Source of the DNA: a virus
Strand: one strand, 5' to 3'
Length of the DNA: 39,438 nt
Virus record (IMG/VR): IMGVR_UViG_3300036861_000235
Location: 1-39,438 of that record
Below, piece after piece: positions 1 to 6,827 of this stretch (within the stretch, counting starts at the first letter, position 1; each line of letters starts with the position of its first letter). The notes below the pieces were generated by a model that worked only from the letters and a program-made list of their open reading frames with translations, made no database searches and was not told where the DNA came from. The translations under genes were made by a program, and so were the position numbers.

Positions 1-28
1 GTCGCGATTACCGCGCGGGAAAAAACGA
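1..28. other. left genome end / cos half-site
   Basis: The first seven bases (gtcgcga) are the reverse complement of the last seven bases of the window. Joining the ends gives a perfect 14-bp palindrome, tcgcgacgtcgcga. With an HNH gene just inside this end and terS/terL at the other end, the simplest reading is that the window ends are the physical cos ends of a linear phage genome. The overhang length and polarity cannot be seen here. Confidence 0.5.
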
Positions 29-211
29 TCAACGTTTCTTGGCGGCGATGTGATCACGCCACTCAGCTGGGTGATGTTCTGCTAGGTGGTTGGCCATTGC
101 TTGGTCGGCTGCGGCGTTGGTGGTGGTTCCGCTGGGTCCGCATCGGCTGCAGTGGACACGGTTAGTGCCGTTGTCGTTGGACACGTGCATGATCAGTGGC
201 GTGGTCACCAT
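29..211 (-). CDS. small Cys/His protein, putative zinc finger
   Basis: 60 aa of unknown function. It contains C-x2-C at residues 21-24 followed by a His cluster at 42-47 (HLAEHH), spacing that could hold one zinc ion as in a C2H2-like finger. The ATG start is chosen because it overlaps the stop of the HNH gene (ATGGTGA), which fits the coupled gene pattern of this operon. It is the last gene before the cos end, so its transcript would run into the terminase genes after circularisation. A packaging or DNA-binding role is only suggested by position. Confidence 0.65.
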   Translation of the reverse strand: MVTTPLIMHVSNDNGTNRVHCSRCGPSGTTTNAAADQAMANHLAEHHPAEWRDHIAAKKR

Positions 212-492
212 CTGCTGGCCGTGAGTGCTACGCGTCGTTGCCTGCGCCGTGCCCGCCGTCCACCGTCGGCGCGGTTGCATCGCCGGTGCTCGGGGCCGGT
301 GTACCCGGTGCGGTCGGGCGTATGGCCCATGTCCCAAGGACTATCAGGGCGGATCCAGCGGGTGGGCTCGAGGCAAACATGTGCGTGGCAGTAGCCATCG
401 CCGGCCTCAACAATCGGTACCCAGGTGGCACGAGTGCGCTTGTGTTGGTTGTGGTAACCACGATCGGCTGTGCCTCCCGGTGTGTAGCTCAC
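205..492 (-). CDS. HNH endonuclease near cos
   Basis: 95 aa. A Cys pair (C35, C40) precedes a D-x-G-H core (D54-G56-H57), then GPEHRRCN (H69, C72, N73) and a basic tail. This is the pattern of small actinophage HNH nucleases. The start is a GTG overlapping the previous stop (GTGA); longer upstream readings run through a different gene's frame. HNH proteins encoded beside the terminase, such as HK97 gp74, assist terminase in cos cleavage. Here the gene is about 200 bp from the left end and, in the circular genome, directly upstream of terS, so a packaging role is likely but inferred. Confidence 0.8.
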   Translation of the reverse strand: MSYTPGGTADRGYHNQHKRTRATWVPIVEAGDGYCHAHVCLEPTRWIRPDSPWDMGHTPDRTGYTGPEHRRCNRADGGRRARRRQRRVALTASRW

Positions 493-650
493 TGCTGCTT
501 GCGTCCCCAGGATGGGCCTGCGAAGGGTAGCCCCCATCCGAAGGCGAACTGTAGGGCGATGAAGCCCAGCCACCACCAGAGCAGGTCGGCCCTGGATATG
601 TCGGTGAGGATGGCGAGGAGGGCTACTACTGCAGCAGCGAGAGCGAACAT
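489..650 (-). CDS. small membrane protein
   Basis: 53 aa, too short for many gene callers. An N-terminal hydrophobic stretch (residues 1-16, Ala/Leu/Val-rich) and a second one with three consecutive Trp (about 23-46) suggest two membrane segments, with a basic C-terminus (GRKQQ). The ATG overlaps the SNase-like stop (TGATG) and the stop overlaps the HNH GTG (GTGA), so it is translationally coupled on both sides. Function unknown. Confidence 0.65.
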   Translation of the reverse strand: MFALAAAVVALLAILTDISRADLLWWWLGFIALQFAFGWGLPFAGPSWGRKQQ

Positions 651-1018
651 CAGGTTCCACTCCCCCATTCGGGGTGTAGCGCGAGGTAGTTGCGGAGGTC
701 GTCGTTGAGGACTCGGCCTGTGGTGATGTCTGTGATGGTGCCGAGGTAGCGGGTGAAGGTGCGCTTCTCGTCGGGTTCGACGGTGTGGGTGAGTGTGGTG
801 GTGACGGACAGGGGCCAGCGCATGTCTACGGGGTGGTTAGTTGTGAAGGCCCGGACGTAGTCGGTGGCTTCGGTCCCGCCGGCCTGGTTGGTTTCGGGTG
901 CGGATACGGCGAGGAGCCGGATGTCCTGTTGGGTGCGGACGTGGAAGCCGAGGTCGATCTCTAGCCGGAGGGTGTCACCGTCGATGACGGCAATCAGCGC
1001 GGCCCGGTAGGTCCACAC
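650..1018 (-). CDS. staphylococcal-nuclease-like (SNase/TNase fold) protein
   Basis: 122 aa. YRAALIAVIDGDTLRLEIDL, then IRLLAVSAPE, matches the SNase barrel start: V-x-DGDT (D13-T16), an R-L-x-x-x-x-APE motif (R34, E42) and a later Arg in the TRYLG segment. In the family these are calcium-dependent phosphodiesterase positions. The GTG start (V-W-T-Y-R) is preferred because homologous phage proteins begin close to this motif; a longer reading from an ATG at 1123 would be a Pro/Ala-rich shadow of the secreted protein. No signal peptide, so it probably acts inside the cell. Its natural substrate in phages is not known. Confidence 0.7.
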   Translation of the reverse strand: MWTYRAALIAVIDGDTLRLEIDLGFHVRTQQDIRLLAVSAPETNQAGGTEATDYVRAFTTNHPVDMRWPLSVTTTLTHTVEPDEKRTFTRYLGTITDITTGRVLNDDLRNYLALHPEWGSGT

Positions 1019-1022
1019 ATGG

Positions 1023-1196
1023 CTACTTGGTGGCGGGGCAGACGGCGGGGCGGTCGTCGGGGTTACCGGTGCACTGGCCGGACTGGCCGGCGCCGTTGCC
1101 GCCGTTGGTCGGGGGCTGTGCATCGGCGTTGGCTGCGGCTATGCCGATGGTGAGGATGGTGGCGGTGAGGAGCAGGGCGGCGAGGATGCGCTTCAT
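1023..1196 (-). CDS. small secreted protein with signal peptide
   Basis: 57 aa. MKR followed by a hydrophobic core (residues 4-22) and an A-N-A cleavage-like site near residue 24 form a typical Sec signal peptide. The mature part (about 33 aa) is Gly/Asn/Pro-rich with two Cys (C42, C53) that could form a disulfide. A ribosome-binding site (agaggtag) lies 5 nt before the ATG. Function unknown; an exported early protein could act at the envelope. Confidence 0.65.
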   Translation of the reverse strand: MKRILAALLLTATILTIGIAAANADAQPPTNGGNGAGQSGQCTGNPDDRPAVCPATK

Positions 1197-1220
1197 GATC
1201 TACCTCTAGACGTGGAGAAA

Positions 1221-1238
1221 CCCACCGCTTTGGGTGGG
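1221..1238 (-). terminator. hairpin, possible leftward terminator
   Basis: cccacc and ggtggg form a 6-bp GC stem with a 6-nt loop. On the minus strand the stem is followed by a short T run (tttct). It separates the 50-aa membrane gene from the secreted-protein gene, which has its own ribosome-binding site. It may reduce read-through rather than stop it. Confidence 0.4.
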
Positions 1239-1292
1239 CTGGTGCGGGACATACTCCGCCGAGATCAAGGTTGGTGGATGATCGGCGGTTTG

Positions 1293-1445
1293 TCAAGCAA
1301 CCGCGGCCATGATGAAGAACCCCGCCACATACCAGGCGGCGAGGATGATCACGGCAAGGGCGAGCGCTGGAACGTCCTGGCGGGTAAGTGCGAACACGAT
1401 GATCGGAAGCTGCCCGAATGCAATGATCCAGCCCCACGCGTTCAC
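1293..1445 (-). CDS. small membrane protein
   Basis: 50 aa, almost entirely hydrophobic. Two predicted membrane segments (residues about 3-20 and 26-47) are joined by a short turn with TRQD. The GTG start overlaps the upstream stop (GTGA). The hydrophobic hairpin resembles small phage membrane proteins of unknown function. It is far from the lysis genes and in the early operon, so a holin role is not favoured. Confidence 0.6.
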   Translation of the reverse strand: MNAWGWIIAFGQLPIIVFALTRQDVPALALAVIILAAWYVAGFFIMAAVA

Positions 1446-2074
1446 GCGACGACTGCCCTTCTGGCCATGAGTGCCTGCTCGAGGAGCAGCACTGAGGGTA
1501 GGTCGGGGTGGTGTTCGGACCATGCTGTGCCGCATTGGCCGCACCATGCGTGGTCGGCGTCTGGTCTGCGGACACGGATCGAGTGGGGGCGGTCGCAACG
1601 GGGGCATGGATCCGGGATCGTCAATGGGCGGGCTTGCCACCCGGTTTCGGTGCGGGCCCAGGTGACCCATCGGGACGATTCGTGGGCGAGGTCGCCGAGT
1701 TGGCTTGGGGTGCGGCCGGGTTCAGTGGAGGCGCCGACGAGGGCGCGCAGGTTGGCTTCGACGATTCCGCGGAGTGATCGTTTGAACTCGATCGTGAGCC
1801 ACCAGGCGACTGCGCTCTCGATGCGGATGAGTGCGTCGAGGGCGTCTTCTGAGGCGGGTGGCCGGCTGCCTGGGATGGTTCGCATGCCCGGCGAGTCGTC
1901 GTCGCTGCCTGGTTGGACAGCGAAGCGGAGTTGGACGAGAAGTGCTGGGTGTTGCACGACGTACGCCTTCCGGCCATGCAACCGGGCGGCCATGGGGGTG
2001 AGTTCTTCGCGGTGTTGGTAGGGGTCGACGAGGTTTCCGACGTTGACGGCGACACGATCAAGGAAGTCGGTCAC
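1442..2074 (-). CDS. conserved actinophage protein with C-terminal zinc ribbon
   Basis: 210 aa. The N-terminal part is helical and begins VTDFLDRVAV. A zinc ribbon follows near the C-terminus, CPRCDRPH ... WCGQCGTAW, i.e. two C-x2-C knuckles about 23 residues apart. The GTG start overlaps the stop of the 34-aa membrane gene (GTGA). The layout (helical N-terminal region, zinc ribbon at the C-terminus) is common among actinophage early proteins. DNA or RNA binding is plausible, but no enzyme motif is seen. Confidence 0.65.
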   Translation of the reverse strand: MTDFLDRVAVNVGNLVDPYQHREELTPMAARLHGRKAYVVQHPALLVQLRFAVQPGSDDDSPGMRTIPGSRPPASEDALDALIRIESAVAWWLTIEFKRSLRGIVEANLRALVGASTEPGRTPSQLGDLAHESSRWVTWARTETGWQARPLTIPDPCPRCDRPHSIRVRRPDADHAWCGQCGTAWSEHHPDLPSVLLLEQALMARRAVVA

Positions 2075-2175
2075 GGGTGCCTCACCAGGTAGACGAGGCC
2101 AACGATCTGTAGCACTAGCAGCACGGCTAGAGCGATGTAGATCCACCCGAGAACGCGCAAACCCCGTTTAGTCAT
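2071..2175 (-). CDS. single-span small membrane protein
   Basis: 34 aa: a basic N-terminus (MTKRGLR), one hydrophobic span (about residues 8-30) and a short polar tail. The ATG overlaps the upstream stop by 8 nt (ATGACTAA) and its own stop overlaps the next GTG. The tight coupling and the good membrane pattern support a real gene despite its size. Function unknown. Confidence 0.55.
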   Translation of the reverse strand: MTKRGLRVLGWIYIALAVLLVLQIVGLVYLVRHP

Positions 2176-2356
2176 CGTTGATTCGCTTCACCATCTCGAT
2201 GCGGACCATGCCGGGGGCGAACGAAGCACGCAGCATCCGCCGTTGTCGTTCGGCTCTTCGCCGAGTTCGGCAGTAGATCGGCACATAGGCGGCCTCAACA
2301 CCGCCGGTCACCGAGGGCAGTAGGAACGCCTGCACTCGCCACGTCTTGCTTCTCAT
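2168..2356 (-). CDS. small basic hypothetical protein
   Basis: 62 aa with an Arg-rich middle (CRTRRRAERQRRMLR) between short strand-like segments. The ATG overlaps the preceding stop (ATGA). The central basic patch would suit nucleic-acid binding, but no known fold is recognised. Confidence 0.55.
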   Translation of the reverse strand: MRSKTWRVQAFLLPSVTGGVEAAYVPIYCRTRRRAERQRRMLRASFAPGMVRIEMVKRINDD

Positions 2357-2526
2357 GACTTCACCAGCTTCGGTGGATCGTTCCGGTCGACGAGGTCCCG
2401 TAGCAGGTCGTGCATTTGGCCGATGACGGATTCGGTGGTCCTCTGGTGCCGTTCGAGGGCTTGGACGCGTTGTTCGAGTGCGGTGACCCGGGCGGCAATC
2501 ACGGACCGGTCGGCTGGTTCATTCAT
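2353..2526 (-). CDS. small coiled-coil protein
   Basis: 57 aa. Heptad-like spacing of hydrophobic residues from about residue 9 to 45 (V-x-x-L-x-x-x-V-x-x-L) indicates one coiled-coil helix, so it is probably an oligomer. The ATG lies inside the end of the helicase gene (ATGAATGA). It is placed directly after the helicase and could be an accessory factor, but nothing specific is seen. Confidence 0.6.
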   Translation of the reverse strand: MNEPADRSVIAARVTALEQRVQALERHQRTTESVIGQMHDLLRDLVDRNDPPKLVKS

Positions 2527-3841
2527 CTCCTAGGGACCCTTCTGGCCAGTGGGTGAAGTCGGGTTTTGGCTCGCCGGTGGAGCTCTGCAGCTCACTACCT
2601 ACTCCGTCTATAGGTAGTGAGCTGCGAGCTACACCATCCGGTTGTGACTCAAAGTCACGAAGCTGCAACGAAGCTGCGAAGCTACAACCTGTAGATGTGA
2701 GCTTCCAGAAGGCGCGTTTTTCAGTGCCGGTATTCTCGACCAGTCCATCTCTGACCAGCGCGTTTAGTGGTTTCCACAGGCTCCCTCGAGGGATCTTGCT
2801 GATCTCTATGAGGGTGGGTGTGCTGGCGCCTTGTAGCTCATCTGTAGCTTTCAGACTTCCGAGAATTGTAGCTTCGATCTTGGAGCGTTTTTGGCTGTAG
2901 CTTTGAGCTGACAATACGGCGGAATCTAGGACAGACCGCAGGGTCACCGTTACCGTTTCGTGTTCTGGCACGTCCTTCTGTTTCGTGTTTTTGATCTCCA
3001 TTTCGTCGCCGTCTTTGACCACCCTGAAGATCGACGTAGCGGCTCCCTCGAGCGCCGTTGAACCCCTCAGCGACTCCCCGTTCCTAGCCTCGTGGTGGAC
3101 GAGGAGGACGCAGGCTCGGGTCGCCATGCGGATCTTGTCGACGGCCACCACGAGGTGTCCCATGTCCCTGGCGGAGTTCTCCTCGGCGCCGATCGACACC
3201 CTCGCCTGAGTGTCGACGACGACGAGCAGGGGCTCGATGTTGCGGAGGGATTCGATGAGCCCGTCGAGTTGTGGGGCCTCGAGCATCTGCACGGCGATGG
3301 GGAGGAACCGGACACCGGTCATGGTTTCCCCGGTGGTGTGCTCCCACGCCCGGACCCGCTGCCGTAGCCCTTGGGTGCCTTCGGCGATGATGTACACGAC
3401 GGGGCCACGGGTGGTTTCGTGGCGCTGCCAGGGCGCCCCGATGGCGACGCTGCCGGCCCAGTCGAGGGCGATGAAGCTCTTGCCGTGGCCGGGTTTGCCG
3501 TGCAGCCAGGCCAGCGAGTTGCAGTAGAGGAGGCCGTCGATCAACGGCAAGGGGGGTGGGATTTTGTCGAGGTCGGCGGTGGTGAGCATGGCGTCGGTGA
3601 TGCGCCGCGCCCAGTCGACCTCGAAGTCGACGCCCGGCTCATAAAGCATCGGGTCGCCGTTGAGCATGTTCTGGATGATGCTGAGGGCTTCGGCGTTGGC
3701 GGGGTCGGCGGCGAAGGCCCGGGCGCGGTCCCGGGCCTCGTCGTGGCGTTTGATGCCTTCCTGAGCCCAGTCGGACAGCTGGTCGGGTGGCTTCTGCTCA
3801 GGGGTGAACCATTCGCCGCCTTGGTAGAGCTGGTCAGTCAC
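2519..3841 (-). CDS. RepA-type AAA ATPase / replicative helicase
   Basis: 440 aa. Walker A is GKPGHGKS (residues 115-122), with Walker B ending at LLVVVD (D210). LLVHHEARNGESLRGSTALEG (about 256-275) is typical of the RepA/AAA_25 hexameric helicase family. The C-terminal 120 residues look like a winged-helix domain plus a disordered tail. It probably unwinds phage DNA at the origin. The GTG start overlaps the end of the preceding reading frame (GTGACTGA). The 3' third of the gene is richer in A and T and carries repeated heptamers and a 15-bp inverted repeat (see the origin candidate). Confidence 0.8.
   Translation of the reverse strand: MTDQLYQGGEWFTPEQKPPDQLSDWAQEGIKRHDEARDRARAFAADPANAEALSIIQNMLNGDPMLYEPGVDFEVDWARRITDAMLTTADLDKIPPPLPLIDGLLYCNSLAWLHGKPGHGKSFIALDWAGSVAIGAPWQRHETTRGPVVYIIAEGTQGLRQRVRAWEHTTGETMTGVRFLPIAVQMLEAPQLDGLIESLRNIEPLLVVVDTQARVSIGAEENSARDMGHLVVAVDKIRMATRACVLLVHHEARNGESLRGSTALEGAATSIFRVVKDGDEMEIKNTKQKDVPEHETVTVTLRSVLDSAVLSAQSYSQKRSKIEATILGSLKATDELQGASTPTLIEISKIPRGSLWKPLNALVRDGLVENTGTEKRAFWKLTSTGCSFAASLQLRDFESQPDGVARSSLPIDGVGSELQSSTGEPKPDFTHWPEGSLGDE
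2587..2910. repeat. iteron-like repeats inside helicase gene, candidate origin
   Basis: The heptamer TGTAGCT occurs four times on the plus strand (2832, 2843, 2867, 2896) and twice inverted (2627, 2680). Three tandem copies of cgaagct(g/a)c start at 2658, 2669 and 2678. A perfect 15-bp inverted repeat (2587-2601 and 2611-2625, 9-nt loop) lies at one edge, and gtgactcaaagtcac (6-bp arms) at 2644-2658. Clustered iterons plus a more AT-rich stretch inside a replication gene recall the origin within lambda gene O. Origin function is inferred. Confidence 0.45.
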
Positions 3842-3923
3842 TGGTGCGGCCTTCCGCGGAGCCGGTTGCGTAGCCGAGCCGATACCAGAATGTGGCAGTG
3901 GCTAGAGCCTGTTCGTAGTCGTC
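3834..3923 (-). CDS. 29-codon extension reached by +1 frameshift (or separate small ORF)
   Basis: This frame encodes 29 residues beginning DDYEQALATATFWYRLGY, with protein-like composition, but it has no ATG, GTG or TTG of its own. It becomes continuous with the upstream 126-aa protein if one T is skipped at TTT TGA C. Its stop overlaps the helicase GTG (GTGACTGA), the spacing found at nearly every junction in this operon. Without the extension there would be an 80-nt gap. Either a programmed +1 shift or a one-base mutation or sequencing error explains it. Confidence 0.5.
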   Translation of the reverse strand, partial: DDYEQALATATFWYRLGYATGSAEGRTSD

Positions 3924-4302
3924 AAAATGGGGGTTTGTCGTTCTTGGCGATCCACGCCCGGGCCAGCTGCTTGTCGGCCTCGGTGGGGTCGTCGAGTTTC
4001 CACGGGGCTGACTGGCCGCTGACCGCGGCACCTTGGCCGAGGCGTCCAAGGACACGCCCGCCGACCTTGCCGGCCAGCTGCGCTTTGAGGACCTTGGGGA
4101 AGACGAGGGTTTCGAAGATGCCGTCGCCCTCACCGGGGCCGTCGAGGACGTTGATGGCGACCTTCACGGCATCCGAGACGCCGAACCGGGTGGTGATGTC
4201 CTTCTCAACGCTCAGCACGTTGAAGAGGAGGAGGGAGCCTTTGTAGTCGGCCCATTGGATGCCGACGGCGGCACCGGGGGGGTCGAAGCTGTCGGTGGTC
4301 AC
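3922..4302 (-). CDS. putative ssDNA-binding / recombination accessory protein
   Basis: 126 aa in the zero frame, 155 aa if the +1 shift at its 3' end is used. The beta-rich N-terminal half (IQWADYKGSLLLFNVLSVEK ... VAINVLDG) followed by a Gly/Pro-rich region suits an OB-fold-like ssDNA-binding protein. It sits between a Cas4-like exonuclease and the helicase, a usual place for such a protein. The GTG start has a strong ribosome-binding site (aaggag). The gene ends AAA CCC CCA TTT TGA C. The assignment rests on context and general fold pattern, not a diagnostic motif. Confidence 0.55.
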   Translation of the reverse strand: MTTDSFDPPGAAVGIQWADYKGSLLLFNVLSVEKDITTRFGVSDAVKVAINVLDGPGEGDGIFETLVFPKVLKAQLAGKVGGRVLGRLGQGAAVSGQSAPWKLDDPTEADKQLARAWIAKNDKPPF

Positions 4303-4325
4303 GCTGCTGTCTCCTTCTCTTTCTC

Positions 4326-5339
4326 TTACTCGTTCTCTGGCGTCCCGCCGGTGGTCCCGGCGGGGGCTTCTAGGGCTGCTAGGCGGGCTTTCGCGAGGTC
4401 GGTGTGCGCTGGGGTCCAGTCGGCATGGTGGTCACGCCAGACGTCCTCTACGGCCTCACGAGTGGGGGCTACGGCGATAAGCCAATCCAGCTCGGGGAGA
4501 GCACTGACATGTGGCACGGCGATGCCCTTGCGTGCCCGCCAGAGGCGCACGTCCGCGCACAGCTGTAGTGCCTCGAGCCCGGCGGCGATGTCGACGTCGT
4601 ACAGGTCGCAGCGGCCTTGCCCGACGGGGAGGTGCATGACGAGGGCGGTGGACTGGTCGACGGGAGGCATGGGTTTCCACCAGCCGAGGTATTCGGTCTC
4701 GTTGCCGTTTGTTGGGCCGTCCCAGATGTAGCTGGCGTTGGCGTAGATGGCGAGCTGGATGGCGATCTCGCCCCACGAGTAGTCGAGCGTCTTCCCGGTC
4801 TTCACATCGGCGATGCGCCAGGTCGGCCAGTCGGGGTGGCCGATGATGCGGTCGAGGGTGCCTGCTATCCCGTACTCGGGGAACACCACGATCCGCTCTA
4901 TCCACGGGGCATGCATAGTTATGCGGGCCGTATTCAAGGCTGTCCGGTATGCGTCCACGTCGGCGTCCCACGGCGCCGGAACAGTGACGTCCTGCCCGGC
5001 GTCGATTTGTTCGGTGAACGCATGCAGGGCCGTGCCGAGGTTCGCCCCGCTCGAGGCTTTGGCGGCTTCTTTCGCGTCCTCGCAGATCCGGTCGAACTTG
5101 CCCTTGTCGTCGATCTTCGTGGACGCGGCGAGGGCGTATAGGTCGGACCTGTTGGCGATGCCGTAGGCGACCATGCGTTCCTGCCATTTGCCGAGCCCGT
5201 ACATGTCGGACACGGTTTTGGCGAAGGTGGTGGCGCGGGTCCACGCCCGCTCCTTACCCGTAGAAGGGTCGGGGAGGAGGTAGCGTCCCCAGCGGTCCCG
5301 TTTGGGTTCTGGCCGGCTGGTGGGCGTGGTGAACGTCAC
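4326..5339 (-). CDS. Cas4-family / RecB-like PD-(D/E)XK exonuclease
   Basis: 337 aa. The motifs of the PD-(D/E)XK nuclease fold are in order: a His in GTALHAFTE (H106), E155 in VVFPEYG, D163 in GTLDRIIG, DVKTGK (D178, K180), and QLAIYA (Q195, Y199). These bind the metal and carry out strand cleavage. Such exonucleases process DNA ends for recombination with an ssDNA-binding partner, here probably the next gene. The GTG start overlaps the upstream stop (GTGA), so 22 Arg-rich residues of the longer reading are discarded. No Cys cluster is evident, so an iron-sulfur cluster as in true Cas4 is not supported. Confidence 0.8.
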   Translation of the reverse strand: MTFTTPTSRPEPKRDRWGRYLLPDPSTGKERAWTRATTFAKTVSDMYGLGKWQERMVAYGIANRSDLYALAASTKIDDKGKFDRICEDAKEAAKASSGANLGTALHAFTEQIDAGQDVTVPAPWDADVDAYRTALNTARITMHAPWIERIVVFPEYGIAGTLDRIIGHPDWPTWRIADVKTGKTLDYSWGEIAIQLAIYANASYIWDGPTNGNETEYLGWWKPMPPVDQSTALVMHLPVGQGRCDLYDVDIAAGLEALQLCADVRLWRARKGIAVPHVSALPELDWLIAVAPTREAVEDVWRDHHADWTPAHTDLAKARLAALEAPAGTTGGTPENE

Positions 5340-5644
5340 TGCCCGCCTCCCCCGCCGCCGCCGACACGGCGGGCGATGAACGCAGCGCGGAACGCGGCTT
5401 CCCACATACCCGCTTCGACTCGCCCCGCGAAGAACGTCTCCACGTCCGCCTCGATCTCCGCTGCGATGTCGTCGGCGGTGGCCTGCCGGATCAGCCGGGC
5501 GGCAGCGGCGAGGAGGTTACGTGCCTCCGCGTCGTAGAACTTGCGGTGCTTGAACCCGGCCCACGGCCCCGGATGCTCCCAGCCAGCGCGGGACGCGAGT
5601 ATTCGAGCTGCCGCTTCGACCGCCGCGGCCGGGATCTCACTCAT
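5336..5644 (-). CDS. hypothetical Ala-rich helical protein
   Basis: 102 aa, mostly helical and Ala-rich (IPAAAVEAAARILASRAGWE), ending in a run of seven Gly. The ATG overlaps the preceding stop (ATGAGTGA), and its stop overlaps the exonuclease GTG. Similar short proteins are frequent in actinophage early regions. Function unknown. Confidence 0.6.
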   Translation of the reverse strand: MSEIPAAAVEAAARILASRAGWEHPGPWAGFKHRKFYDAEARNLLAAAARLIRQATADDIAAEIEADVETFFAGRVEAGMWEAAFRAAFIARRVGGGGGGGQ

Positions 5645-5948
5645 GCCCGCCCCCGCCTTCCGTGCCGGACGCCTCCACGGACAGGGCGCGGCGGACCTGG
5701 TCCCAGCGCCAGACATCGTCGCGGCCATTGACTAGCTTGAGCGCGGCGGCGATGCGAGCTTCCGCCGCATCCCGCTCTGCCACCACCGTGAGGTGAAAAC
5801 CCAACGGGACATGACCGTCTGGGGTTGCGGGGGCCGGGCCATCGTGGTTGACGGTCACGATGGTCACATCCGCGGGATCCACGATGAGGGCGCGACCATC
5901 GGCAAGGTCCACCTTGAAGGCGATCACGCCTTTGAACCTGTCACTCAT
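5637..5948 (-). CDS. hypothetical protein
   Basis: 103 aa. The N-terminal half is strand-rich (FKGVIAFKVDLADGRALIVD), and the C-terminal part is helical with an Asp-Asp-x-Trp-x-Trp-Asp segment. The ATG overlaps the RusA stop (TGATG). No recognisable domain; it may work with the neighbouring recombination genes. Confidence 0.6.
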   Translation of the reverse strand: MSDRFKGVIAFKVDLADGRALIVDPADVTIVTVNHDGPAPATPDGHVPLGFHLTVVAERDAAEARIAAALKLVNGRDDVWRWDQVRRALSVEASGTEGGGGHE

Positions 5949-6361
5949 CACAGCTCCTCGATGAGCAGCCGCAGATGGACGCGGCTGGGCTGATGCCCGC
6001 ACGGCAACGGGACGCCGAGCCGCATGTCAGGTCCGACGAGATGTTCGGCGTCGTCGTCGGGGATCACCCCGGCGTCACGGATCCCGTCGATGGCGGCCTT
6101 GACGGACGGGTACCAGTTGGCGGGGTCGCGTTTCCGCCGGTCCGGTGGGATCACCCACGCGAACACGTGGACCTTCTCGAGCGCCGGGATGTGCGCGGCC
6201 TTGGCGAGGATGGTGGCCTCATCGCGCAACTGCCGGGTGATGCGGGCCTTCGCCTGGTGGTGGAGCCGCTGGTTCGAGGTGAGCAGCGGCCCGCACGGCA
6301 AGTCGATCCGCCACGACCGGCCGGGGCTGGGCTCTTGATCGGGCATCGGTTCATCCGTCAT
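5948..6361 (-). CDS. RusA-type Holliday junction resolvase
   Basis: 137 aa, a usual length for RusA. The core RDPANWYPSVKAAIDG (D79, N82, K88, D92) followed by GVIPDDDAEHL (D102-D104) matches the acidic and Lys positions of the RusA fold, and LTSNQRLHH near residue 28 is also typical. The family resolves four-way junctions formed in recombination or replication. The start overlaps the upstream stop (ATGA); a second ATG five codons later cannot be excluded. Confidence 0.8.
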   Translation of the reverse strand: MTDEPMPDQEPSPGRSWRIDLPCGPLLTSNQRLHHQAKARITRQLRDEATILAKAAHIPALEKVHVFAWVIPPDRRKRDPANWYPSVKAAIDGIRDAGVIPDDDAEHLVGPDMRLGVPLPCGHQPSRVHLRLLIEEL

Positions 6362-6573
6362 GTGGCCCGCCTGAAGGGCACCTGCAGCCCGAAGTACTGG
6401 GGCCCACCCTCGGGGTTGCGCATCTTCACGCACGGCATCCCGAAGTAGTGGGTGCGGGCCTCAATCACTTCCCACAGCACGTTGTGGTCGATGTGCCACG
6501 CCTTCTCACCCTTGTCGAGCTCGCCGGCTAGAACGACCCCAGCCGCGAGGCGGGCCCTGCTCGTCGCTGTCAT
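6358..6573 (-). CDS. hypothetical protein
   Basis: 71 aa. The N-terminal helix (TATSRARLAAGVVLAGEL) is followed by an aromatic strand-rich part (HYFGMPCVKMRNPEGG). It is coupled by ATGA overlaps at both ends. No family is recognised. Confidence 0.6.
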   Translation of the reverse strand: MTATSRARLAAGVVLAGELDKGEKAWHIDHNVLWEVIEARTHYFGMPCVKMRNPEGGPQYFGLQVPFRRAT

Positions 6574-6827
6574 GGCATCGGCCTTTGGTAGCAGTCAGAG
6601 CACAGCCGGTCTTTTGCGGTGATGCCGAGCTGTCCGCATCGGGTGCAGGCCACGTCACGGCGTCGCCGTTTCGACACCCGTGGCCGCCGGTTGTTCAACC
6701 CGAGTGCGTCCAACAGGAGCCGCACGTCGTCGATGTTGCGGGCGATGGCGCACACGTACAGTGCCGCGCCGTGTTCCTCCGCGGTCAGGTCGGTGAGGGT
6801 CAGCGTGTCGGTGGTCAGGTCTGCCAT
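6570..6827 (-). CDS. small zinc-ribbon protein
   Basis: 85 aa. A basic segment (RRPRVSKRRRR) precedes a zinc ribbon with two C-x2-C knuckles (CTRCGQ and CSDCYQ) at the C-terminus. The first half is helical. A nucleic-acid-binding or protein-contact role is plausible. It is the first of several Cys-rich small genes upstream in this operon. Confidence 0.6.
   Translation of the reverse strand: MADLTTDTLTLTDLTAEEHGAALYVCAIARNIDDVRLLLDALGLNNRRPRVSKRRRRDVACTRCGQLGITAKDRLCSDCYQRPMP

Noticed and set aside
4326-5339. True Cas4 with iron-sulfur cluster
   Set aside because: The PD-(D/E)XK core is present but the C-terminal Cys cluster is not.
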